Of a DNA stretch of 64,000 nucleotides, positions 35,232 through 42,588 are shown piece after piece. The translations under genes were made by a program, and so were the position numbers. The stretch is from CBDDHT01 sp965228615 (GTDB taxonomy: Bacteria; Pseudomonadota; Alphaproteobacteria; Rhizobiales; Methyloligellaceae). Below the pieces are notes generated by a model that made no database searches, was not told the DNA's origin, and was given only the letters and a program-made list of their open reading frames with translations. Position 1 is the first letter of the stretch. Each line of letters begins with the position of its first letter. The stretch spans positions 2,852,001-2,916,000 of the forward strand of contig CBDDHT010000004.1 of NCBI GenBank assembly GCA_965228615.1, written 5' to 3'.

Positions 35232-36812
35232 ATGCAGCGTCTTGCCTTGGCCATTGGCGAACTGAACGGTTGGCGACGCTATCTGACAGCGACTCTAGCA
35301 GGTGCCATTTCGGCTCTGGCAATGGCGCCGATTCACTTCTGGCCTATCCTGTTTCTTACATTTTCGGTTCTTGTCTGGCTTCTTGACGGCTGCCGCGGCA
35401 ATACCAGGCGCGCGGCTCTTGTTGGCTGGTTCTTCGGGTTCGGCTTCTTTCTGGCCGGCCTTTATTGGATCGGCGCCGCATTTCTGGTGGATGCAGCTCG
35501 GTTTGCATGGCTTCTGCCATTCGCCGTCGCGCTCATGCCCATTGGTCTCGCTCTTTTCTTTGGCGCTGCGGCGGCACTTGCCATGATCGCCTGGCGCCCA
35601 GGTGCGGCACGACTTTTCGCGCTCGCCACAACATTCGGGTTGGCCGAATGGGCGCGCGGTCATGTGCTCACAGGCTTTCCATGGAACACCATCGGCTACG
35701 CGCTCACGGCAAACGATGCAATGATGCAGACCGCATCGCTGTTCGGCGTTTACGGGCTCAGTATCCTCGCCGTTCTGGTTTTCACCAGTCCGGCAGCAGT
35801 CTGGCCATGTCCTGCAGACGGCGCATCCAGAAAAAGACTCTACTTCCCCACTCTCATGGCGGTGCTGCTCGTTGTCGGATTTCTGTGGGGGACCAACCGC
35901 CTCGCCCAAATCGATCCGGGGCAAGAAGCCGACATTCGTCTCCGTATCGTTCAACCGAATGTGCCCCAGGAAGAGAAATGGAAACCTGGCAATCAAAGTT
36001 GGATTTTCTCGCGGCTGCTGAATACGAGTTGGCAGGGCCCCGACAACTCGACACCGGGTCTCGATGGAATCACCCATCTGATCTGGCCGGAATCGGCAAT
36101 CCCGTTTTTGCTCGCAAGGACGCAGAATGCCCTGGACGCTCTGGACCAGATGCTTCCGGAGGGGACGACCTTCATTACCGGAGCCGCTCGCGCCAATCTG
36201 GCGACCGGCAAGAAGCGAGAGATTTACAACAGCCTGTTCGTCATGGACCACAGGGCGGAATTGCTGTCGACCTACGACAAAATTCGTCTCGTACCCTTCG
36301 GTGAGTTTCTGCCGTTTCAATCAATGCTCGAAGCAATCGGTCTTGAGCAATTGACTCGTATTCGCGGCGGATTCACGGCAGGCCGAGGACAAAGAGCATT
36401 AACGGTGCCGGGAGCGCCGCCCGTAGTCCCGCTTGTTTGCTACGAGATTATTTTTTCCGGTGACGTCGCGCCAAATCGACGCAGGATCGGGTGGATGCTC
36501 AATGTGACCAATGACGCCTGGTTCGGTAGGACCAGCGGTCCCTATCAACATTTGCATCAGGCGCGCGTCCGTGCCGTCGAGGAAGGGTTGCCGGTCATAC
36601 GTGTCGCGAATTCCGGCATTTCGGCAGTCATAGACTCTCAGGGCCGTCTTCTCGACCACCTGGATCTTGGGGATAAAGGCGCCATTGACAGCCCGCTCCC
36701 GAAAGCGCTGCCACCAACTCTTTTCGCGCGTCTGGGATTCCGAATCGAATTGCTTCTGTTTGTGGGTATTGCCCTTGCTTGGATGGTTACAGCCCGCTAT
36801 CGATGGCTCTGA
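35232..36812 (+). CDS. lnt: Apolipoprotein N-acyltransferase
   Basis: The 526-residue protein starts at ATG 35232. It has several N-terminal membrane helices (about 15-215) and a nitrilase domain with the catalytic triad visible: Glu in IWPESAIPF, Lys in YDKIRLVPFGEFLP and Cys in PLVCYEII. A final helix anchors the C-terminus. It adds the third acyl chain to lipoproteins in the inner membrane. The frame is open upstream to 35154 but overlaps nothing family-like there. Confidence 0.93.
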   Translation: MQRLALAIGELNGWRRYLTATLAGAISALAMAPIHFWPILFLTFSVLVWLLDGCRGNTRRAALVGWFFGFGFFLAGLYWIGAAFLVDAARFAWLLPFAVALMPIGLALFFGAAAALAMIAWRPGAARLFALATTFGLAEWARGHVLTGFPWNTIGYALTANDAMMQTASLFGVYGLSILAVLVFTSPAAVWPCPADGASRKRLYFPTLMAVLLVVGFLWGTNRLAQIDPGQEADIRLRIVQPNVPQEEKWKPGNQSWIFSRLLNTSWQGPDNSTPGLDGITHLIWPESAIPFLLARTQNALDALDQMLPEGTTFITGAARANLATGKKREIYNSLFVMDHRAELLSTYDKIRLVPFGEFLPFQSMLEAIGLEQLTRIRGGFTAGRGQRALTVPGAPPVVPLVCYEIIFSGDVAPNRRRIGWMLNVTNDAWFGRTSGPYQHLHQARVRAVEEGLPVIRVANSGISAVIDSQGRLLDHLDLGDKGAIDSPLPKALPPTLFARLGFRIELLLFVGIALAWMVTARYRWL

Positions 36813-36902
36813 CAATGCTGTAGTCGTGCAATTCTACAGTTGTGAAACTGGATATCTTAGGTTCACGCCCCTGTTAAGATTGCTAATTTACTGGTTTTAA
36901 GG

Positions 36903-36918
36903 GTCAAGCTTGCTTGAC
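36903..36918 (+). promoter_or_regulatory. Perfect inverted repeat upstream of the Xre regulator
   Basis: GTCAAG and CTTGAC stand four bases apart in the 217-base gap between lnt and the regulator gene, in an AT-rich stretch. It could be an operator, possibly for autoregulation; there is no direct support. Confidence 0.3.
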
Positions 36919-37029
36919 GCATCGCATACGCCCAAATAGAAACAGGATCTTCGCACGCCTCAGATGGTCATAGGCATACGTTCAGCTATTATTATCGATT
37001 ATTAATGCGACAGGTATAAGCGCTTGGCA

Positions 37030-37437
37030 ATGTCTGCAAAGAAGCCCAATCCGATCGATACACATGTCGGCAGCCGCGTTCGTTTGCGCCGCATGCTGAT
37101 CGGTATGAGTCAGGAAAGACTTGGCGAGCAAATGGGCCTTACGTTTCAGCAAATCCAGAAATACGAGAAGGGTGTGAACCGCATTGGCGCCAGCCGTCTT
37201 TTGAATCTGTCGCAAATTCTTGATGTACCGGTTCAGTTTTTCTTTGATGGTGCGCCGGTTGAAGGCGTCCGGGTCGGCGACAAGGCTGATGGCGAATCCT
37301 TCATCTATGAGTTTGTAAACTCGAGAGAAGGACTGGAGTTGAACCGCGCATTCGTTCGAATTTCCGATGCCAAAGTTCGCCGCAGTGTCATCGAATTGGT
37401 CCGCTCTCTGGCAAGCAAACGTTCAGCCGACAACTGA
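37030..37437 (+). CDS. Xre-family transcriptional regulator upstream of metK
   Basis: The 135-residue protein has one helix-turn-helix at about residues 14-68 (RVRLRRMLIGMSQERLGEQM, then GLTFQQIQKYEKGVNRIGAS), followed by a short helical tail. It belongs to a regulator family found at this place (lnt, xre, metK) in many Rhizobiales. Start at ATG 37030; a TTG two codons earlier is possible. Targets unknown. Confidence 0.88.
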   Translation: MSAKKPNPIDTHVGSRVRLRRMLIGMSQERLGEQMGLTFQQIQKYEKGVNRIGASRLLNLSQILDVPVQFFFDGAPVEGVRVGDKADGESFIYEFVNSREGLELNRAFVRISDAKVRRSVIELVRSLASKRSADN

Positions 37438-37524
37438 GGCTTTTCAGATTCCATTCCGCCCCTGGCCTTGACGGCGCTATGAAACGCTGCAAGAACACCG
37501 TCGATTTTCCATATAGCGCGGTAT

Positions 37525-37530
37525 AGGAGG
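37525..37530 (+). promoter_or_regulatory. Ribosome binding site deciding the metK TTG start
   Basis: AGGAGG lies seven bases before TTG 37538. It supports this rare start codon, which also gives the family's normal N-terminus. Confidence 0.7.
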
Positions 37531-37537
37531 GGTTCCC

Positions 37538-38707
37538 TTGTCACGGGAAGAGTTTTTATTCACAAGCGAGTCCGTCTCCGAGGGACATCCAGACAAGATT
37601 TGCGATCGTATCTCTGACTCGATCGTCGATCTGTTGGTCGCCGGCGGCTCAGATTCGAGAGCTGGCGTCGAGACCGTCACGACGACCAACCGGGTCGTGC
37701 TGGTCGGTGAGACCCGCGGGCCTGCAGAGGTCACCCATGAAGCGATGGAAGAGGCCGCACGGCGCTGTATCCGGGAAATCGGATATGAGCAGGATGGCTT
37801 CCACTGGCGCGATTCCGAAGTGCAGGTCTATGTCCACGACCAATCTGTCGATATCGCGCAAGGTGTCGACGCGGGCGATGACGGTGCAGAGGGCGCAGGT
37901 GACCAAGGCATCATGTTCGGTTACGCCTGCACCGAAACCGAAGAGCTGATGCCCGCTCCGATCCAATATTCACATCGGATCCTACATGAAATGGCGAAAG
38001 CCCGTCACTCGGGTGCAACGCCTGAACTCGGACCTGATTCCAAGAGCCAGGTGACACTTCTCTACAAAGACGGGAAACCGGTTCGCGCGACATCCGTCGT
38101 CGTCTCGACACAACATACCGAAGACGCCTCCCCGGCACGCGTTCGCGAAATCGTTCGCGAATATGTCGAAAAAGTCCTCCCCGCAGGGTGGATGTGTCCT
38201 GAAGATGAGTTTTACGTCAATCCAACGGGACGCTTTGTGATTGGTGGTCCTGATGGTGATGCTGGCGTCACAGGCCGCAAGATCATCGTGGACACCTATG
38301 GCGGAATGGCCCCGCATGGCGGTGGCGCTTTCTCAGGCAAAGACCCCAGTAAAGTTGATCGTTCCGCGGCCTACGCGGCGCGGTATCTCGCCAAAAATGT
38401 GGTAGCTGCAGATTTGGCCGATAACTGCACCATCCAACTGGCCTACGCGATCGGCGTAGCCAAACCTCTCTCGATTTATGTGGATTTGCATGGCTCGAAC
38501 CGCGTCGATGCCGCACGCCTCGAAAAGGCACTTGGAGAGGTGATGGACTTGAGCCCAAGCGGAATCAAGGAGCATCTGTCTTTGGTTCGTCCCATTTACG
38601 AGCGTACAGCTGCCTACGGTCATTTTGGTCGCCAACCCGACAATGACGGCGGCTTCTCTTGGGAGCGTCTCGACTTGGTGGAGCCGATAAAGGCTGCGCT
38701 GACCTGA
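37538..38707 (+). CDS. metK: S-adenosylmethionine synthetase
   Basis: The 389-residue protein starts at TTG. It has the ATP-binding SEGHPDKICDRISDSIVD near residue 12, the GAGDQGIMFGYA hexapeptide region near 117 and the phosphate loop GGGAFSGKDPSKVDRSAAY near 265. It makes SAM from methionine and ATP. I looked for a SAM-II riboswitch in the 100-base leader and saw none. Confidence 0.95.
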   Translation: MSREEFLFTSESVSEGHPDKICDRISDSIVDLLVAGGSDSRAGVETVTTTNRVVLVGETRGPAEVTHEAMEEAARRCIREIGYEQDGFHWRDSEVQVYVHDQSVDIAQGVDAGDDGAEGAGDQGIMFGYACTETEELMPAPIQYSHRILHEMAKARHSGATPELGPDSKSQVTLLYKDGKPVRATSVVVSTQHTEDASPARVREIVREYVEKVLPAGWMCPEDEFYVNPTGRFVIGGPDGDAGVTGRKIIVDTYGGMAPHGGGAFSGKDPSKVDRSAAYAARYLAKNVVAADLADNCTIQLAYAIGVAKPLSIYVDLHGSNRVDAARLEKALGEVMDLSPSGIKEHLSLVRPIYERTAAYGHFGRQPDNDGGFSWERLDLVEPIKAALT

Positions 38708-38719
38708 GGGTGGGGTCAT

Positions 38720-38741
38720 GCGCCACTTGAGAGGCGCTTTT
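38720..38741 (+). terminator. Short terminator-like hairpin between metK and trmB
   Basis: GCGCC (38720-38724) pairs with GGCGC (38733-38737) over an eight-base loop and is followed by TTTT. The short stem suggests a weak terminator that may let transcription continue into trmB. Confidence 0.4.
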
Positions 38742-38745
38742 CGTG

Positions 38746-39450
38746 ATGACCGCCATGGACGAACCGCAATATGATCGTCGTCCACTCCTATTTGGACGAC
38801 GCAAGGGACATCCGCTTAGCCCCAGGCGGCAGCGTCTCGTCGACACTGTTTTGCCCGGTCTGCGATTAGATCTTGCGACCCTCCCACCCGAAAGATTGTC
38901 GACACTTTTCTCGGATCAGGCGGACGAAGTTTGGTTGGAAATCGGGTTTGGCGGAGGTGAGCATCTCGCCTGGCAGGCCGAGCAAAACCCGAATGTCGGC
39001 TTGATCGGCGTTGAGCCTTTTCTGAACGGCCTTGCCAATCTGCTGGCCAGGATCGACGACGCGGACCTCGAAAACATCCGTCTGCACGATGGCGATGCCC
39101 AGGCGGTATTGCGTTGGCTTCCACTGCAGTCCCTGGAGCGCGCCTTTGTTCTTTTTCCCGATCCATGGCCGAAGAAAAGGCATCAGAAGCGGCGGCTTTT
39201 GTCCTCTGCGACACTCGAATCCTTGGCAGACGCCCTGAAACCGGGTGCAGAGCTGCGCGTGGCGACCGATTGGGGTCACTACGCCAGCGCAATTCTGCAA
39301 GCGGCCGCCAGAGTTCCGAGGCTGAACTGGCAGGCGACATCGGCTGCAAGTTGGCGCGTTCGCCCGGACGATTGGCCCGCAACGCGTTACGAAGAGAAAG
39401 CTATTAAGGCCAAACGGCGCTGTTATTACCTATCCTTTCTTCGTGTCTGA
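38746..39450 (+). CDS. trmB: tRNA (guanine-N7-)-methyltransferase TrmB
   Basis: The protein has 234 residues from ATG 38746 (a GTG one codon upstream is possible). It has the SAM-binding LEIGFGGGEHLAWQAEQNP near residue 66 and the catalytic VLFPDPWPKKRHQKRRLL near 141. It forms m7G46 in the tRNA variable loop. Confidence 0.93.
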   Translation: MTAMDEPQYDRRPLLFGRRKGHPLSPRRQRLVDTVLPGLRLDLATLPPERLSTLFSDQADEVWLEIGFGGGEHLAWQAEQNPNVGLIGVEPFLNGLANLLARIDDADLENIRLHDGDAQAVLRWLPLQSLERAFVLFPDPWPKKRHQKRRLLSSATLESLADALKPGAELRVATDWGHYASAILQAAARVPRLNWQATSAASWRVRPDDWPATRYEEKAIKAKRRCYYLSFLRV

Positions 39451-39494
39451 TACACAAGTTTAAGGATAGCGGGTGCAAGGCTTGTCAGACTGTC

Positions 39495-39522
39495 TTGAAT
39501 GGTTGGGAAAGTCACGTATATT
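39495..39522 (+). promoter_or_regulatory. Predicted sigma-70-type promoter of the rimP-nusA operon
   Basis: TTGAAT (39495-39500) and TATATT (39517-39522) are 16 bases apart. Transcription would start near 39529, giving a leader of about 95 bases that contains the hairpin at 39553. Confidence 0.5.
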
Positions 39523-39552
39523 AGGCGTACTCAAGCATGAGTGTTATGTGAC

Positions 39553-39579
39553 GAGTGGGTCCCCGGGCCCGCTCTTTTT
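39553..39579 (+). terminator. Intrinsic terminator/attenuator in the rimP leader
   Basis: GAGTGGGTC pairs with GGCCCGCTC (nine pairs with two G-T) around CCCG, and five T follow. It ends 44 bases before rimP and lies downstream of the predicted promoter, so it may act as an attenuator of the operon rather than only as the end of trmB. Confidence 0.7.
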
Positions 39580-39623
39580 GTTTAGGCCATCGGCAGCGAT
39601 GCCACCGGCCTTGGAGACTGACC

Positions 39624-40172
39624 ATGGCGCAGGGTTCCAGTGCGCTGGAAATCCGCTTCGCTAAAGAAACCGGTGTCGCACGAGAAATCGCGCAACTGGT
39701 CGAACCTGTAATTGAGGATCTCGGAATTCGCCTGGTGCGCGTCGCACTGTCGGGCCGCAATGGCTGCACCGTACAGATTATGGTCGATCGCACCGGAGAA
39801 TCGGTATCGATTGACGATTGCGCAACGATCAGCCGTCAGGTATCGCCCTTGCTGGATGCCAATGATCCGATCGCTGGTGAGTATCATTTGGAAGTCTCAA
39901 CCGCGGGAATTGATCGACCGCTCGTAAGACCGAGCGATTTTGAGGACTGGGCAGGGCATGAGGCAAAGGTCGAGCTAAAGGAATTGATTGATGGGCGCCG
40001 CCGGTTTCGCGGTGAAATCGAAGGATTTGCGGATGGCGAGATCCGCTTGAAGGTCGCCCTCGATAAAGACACGGAACCACAGGTCATCGGTTTACCCGTA
40101 GACCTTGTGGCTGAAGCAAAATTGGTCATGAGCGATGCTTTACTGAAGGCGAAGGCGCCTAGGCACGCTTAA
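39624..40172 (+). CDS. rimP: Ribosome maturation factor RimP
   Basis: The 182-residue protein has the RimP N-terminal domain (GIRLVRVALSGRNGCTVQIM, then the DDCATISRQVSPLLD stretch and EYHLEVSTAGIDRPL) and a C-terminal SH3-like domain. It assists 30S assembly. ATG 39624 follows GGAG; the frame opens further upstream across the terminator hairpin, which rules out earlier starts. First gene of the rimP-nusA-ylxR-infB-rbfA-truB-rpsO-pnp operon. Confidence 0.93.
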   Translation: MAQGSSALEIRFAKETGVAREIAQLVEPVIEDLGIRLVRVALSGRNGCTVQIMVDRTGESVSIDDCATISRQVSPLLDANDPIAGEYHLEVSTAGIDRPLVRPSDFEDWAGHEAKVELKELIDGRRRFRGEIEGFADGEIRLKVALDKDTEPQVIGLPVDLVAEAKLVMSDALLKAKAPRHA

Positions 40173-40241
40173 GTCGTACAGGAATAGCCACGAACCGGAC
40201 GCGCTTCGGTTTCGGATGGTTTCGGAGTGGAGACATAATCA

Positions 40242-41903
40242 ATGTCTGAAATCGGTATCAGCGCCAATCGCTTGGAGCTGCTCCAAATTGCTGATGCGGT
40301 GGCCCGCGAAAAATCCATCGATCGCGGCATCGTCATCGCGGCTATGGAAGACGCCATTCAAAAGGCGGCCAAGTCGCGCTATGGCAGTGAGAATGAGATT
40401 CGGGCGATGATCGACCCGAAAACGGGCGAAATCCAGCTTTCGCGTCTCCTCGAAGTCGTCGAGAACGTGTCGATGGAAGCGATCCAGATCCCGCTCGATG
40501 AAGCAAAGCGCCGGAATCCCGCCGCAGCCGTTGGCGATTTCATCGCCGAAGACCTGCCACCGTTGGATTTTGGGCGTGTCGCAGCGCAAAACGCCAAACA
40601 GGTCATCGTGCAAAAGGTCCGCGAAGCGGAAAGAGAACGCCAGTACGAAGAATTCAAGGACCGGATCGGGGAGATCGTCAACGGCATCATCAAGCGCGTC
40701 GAATATGGCAATGTCATTGTCGACCTCGGGCGAGCCGAAGCGATCGTCCGGCGCGACGAAACGATGCCGCGGGAGAACTTCCGTTATGGCGACCGGGTGC
40801 GCGCGCATATTTACGATGTACGCCGCGAGCAGCGCGGTCCGCAGATCTTTCTGTCCCGTACGCGCCCGGAATTTATGGCGAAACTGTTCGCTCAGGAAGT
40901 TCCGGAGATCTACGACAATATCGTTGAGATCATGTCCGTGGCGCGGGATCCGGGCAGCCGCGCCAAAATCGCTGTGATTTCCAAAGACTCGGCCATCGAT
41001 CCGGTTGGAGCCTGTGTCGGCATGCGAGGCAGCCGCGTGCAGGCCGTCGTCAACGAGCTTCAGGGCGAGAAGATCGATATCATTCAGTGGTCTCCGGACC
41101 ATGCGACATTCATCGTGAACGCCTTGGCACCCGCCGAGGTTGTTAAAGTCGTGCTCGATGAGGATGCCCGTCGGATCGATGTGGTTGTGCCGGATAGCCA
41201 GCTCAGTCTTGCCATTGGCCGGCGAGGCCAGAATGTCCGTCTTGCATCGCAACTGACCGGTTGGGACATCGATATTCTCACCGAAGCCGAAGAGTCGGAA
41301 CGACGACAGGCTGAATTCGCTGAGCGCTCTGCAATGTTCATGGAATCCCTCGATGTGGACGAGGTTATTGCACAGCTTCTGACGTCGGAAGGCTTTAGCT
41401 CCGTCGACGAGGTTGCCTATGTCGAGCCGTCCGAAATCGCAGTTATCGAAGGATTTGACGAAGAAACTGCTGGCGAAATCCAGACCCGTGCTCGTGAGTA
41501 TCTCGAGGGCGTCGAAACCGCACTCAATGAAAAACGCGTTGCTCTTGGAGTTTCGGACGATCTGAATGGCATCAATGGACTGACCACGGCAATGCAGGTT
41601 GCGTTGGGCGAAAATGACGTCAAGACCCTTGAAGACTTTGCCGAGTGCGCAACCGACGATTTGCTCGGTTGGAATGAAACGGTCGAGGGCGAGAGCGTCA
41701 GGCAAGCCGGGTTCTTCGATGGAATCGATGTCTCGCGCCAGGATGCGGAAACCATGATCATGGCAGCTCGCGTGAAAGCGGGTTGGATAACCGAAGAGGA
41801 ACTCGCCGCAGCGAACGCAGAAGACGAAGACGCAATGGACGACGCCGAAACCGACGACGCCGAAACGGATCAAAGTGAAGACACGACGGCAGCCGAAACC
41901 TGA
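40242..41903 (+). CDS. nusA: Transcription elongation/termination factor NusA
   Basis: The 553-residue protein has an N-terminal RNA polymerase-binding domain (1-125), an S1 domain (about 135-200), two KH domains (VGACVGMRGSRVQAVVNEL near 250 and LAIGRRGQNVRLASQLTGW near 325) and two C-terminal helix-hairpin-helix repeats. It ends in an acidic Asp/Glu-rich tail repeating DDAETD. It controls pausing, termination and antitermination. The following ylxR gene starts inside its end. Confidence 0.95.
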   Translation: MSEIGISANRLELLQIADAVAREKSIDRGIVIAAMEDAIQKAAKSRYGSENEIRAMIDPKTGEIQLSRLLEVVENVSMEAIQIPLDEAKRRNPAAAVGDFIAEDLPPLDFGRVAAQNAKQVIVQKVREAERERQYEEFKDRIGEIVNGIIKRVEYGNVIVDLGRAEAIVRRDETMPRENFRYGDRVRAHIYDVRREQRGPQIFLSRTRPEFMAKLFAQEVPEIYDNIVEIMSVARDPGSRAKIAVISKDSAIDPVGACVGMRGSRVQAVVNELQGEKIDIIQWSPDHATFIVNALAPAEVVKVVLDEDARRIDVVVPDSQLSLAIGRRGQNVRLASQLTGWDIDILTEAEESERRQAEFAERSAMFMESLDVDEVIAQLLTSEGFSSVDEVAYVEPSEIAVIEGFDEETAGEIQTRAREYLEGVETALNEKRVALGVSDDLNGINGLTTAMQVALGENDVKTLEDFAECATDDLLGWNETVEGESVRQAGFFDGIDVSRQDAETMIMAARVKAGWITEEELAAANAEDEDAMDDAETDDAETDQSEDTTAAET

Positions 41904-42588
41904 TGCTTACGCTCGTGGAAAGAGCAATGGGTCCGGACCGAATGGGCGTTGCCAGCCCGAAACGGTCCGGCAATGTGCGCTCACGCGTGATCGCAGGCCG
42001 ACCGCAGACCTCATCCGATTCGTGCTCGATCCGGACGGGCATGTTGTTCCCGACTTGCGCAATCGTCTGCCGGGGCGAGGCGTTTGGTTAACTGCGAGAT
42101 CGGACATCGTCGCCTCTGCCGTCGCCAAAAAGGTCTTTCCAAGGTCCTTTAAATCGGCAGCCAATGCTGAACCGTCACTGCCCGAAACAATCGCGGATCT
42201 GCTGGCTCGTGCGGCCCTTTCCGACCTCAGTCTTGCCAACAAAGCCGGGACTTTGGTCCTGGGATTTTCCAAGATCGAGGCATTGGCGAAAGACGACACC
42301 GTTACCGCGCTCGTGCAGGCCTGCGACGCCTCCGAAGACGGTCGTAGAAAGCTTGCAGGACGCTTCAAGAGCGGTTCGAACAGCGGCGGCCGAGATGTGA
42401 CATTGATAACGAGCTTTAAGATTGAAGAATTGAGCTTGGCATTAGGCCGGCCAAATGTGGTACATGCAGCATTAGTCGATGGCGGCGCGAGCGCGAAATT
42501 CGTCGTGTCAGCGTCTCGGCTCGACTCCTATCGGATGAGCGCTGCTTCAATTGCAGGCGATCCGGACCGAGGTTTGGGAAAAGTATGA
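41875..42588 (+). CDS. ylxR: YlxR-type RNA-binding protein
   Basis: From GTG 41875, overlapping nusA by 29 bases, the 237-residue protein has a YlxR (DUF448) domain: RQCALTRDRRPTADLIRFVL then PDLRNRLPGRGVWLTA. A second part (about 110-200) resembles an L7Ae-like RNA-binding fold (LANKAGTLVLGFSKIEALAK). This two-domain form is usual in alphaproteobacteria. It overlaps infB by four bases. A role in RNA binding or nucleoid function is known for YlxR elsewhere. Confidence 0.85.
   Translation: MKTRRQPKPDAYARGKSNGSGPNGRCQPETVRQCALTRDRRPTADLIRFVLDPDGHVVPDLRNRLPGRGVWLTARSDIVASAVAKKVFPRSFKSAANAEPSLPETIADLLARAALSDLSLANKAGTLVLGFSKIEALAKDDTVTALVQACDASEDGRRKLAGRFKSGSNSGGRDVTLITSFKIEELSLALGRPNVVHAALVDGGASAKFVVSASRLDSYRMSAASIAGDPDRGLGKV

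Noticed and set aside
37438..37537. SAM riboswitch before metK
   Set aside because: No SAM-II consensus segments or pseudoknot pairing were visible in the 100-base leader; only a strong ribosome site is seen.
40239..41873. 544-aa open frame antisense to nusA
   Set aside because: NusA on the other strand has all its domains; the antisense frame is a mirror produced by codon bias.
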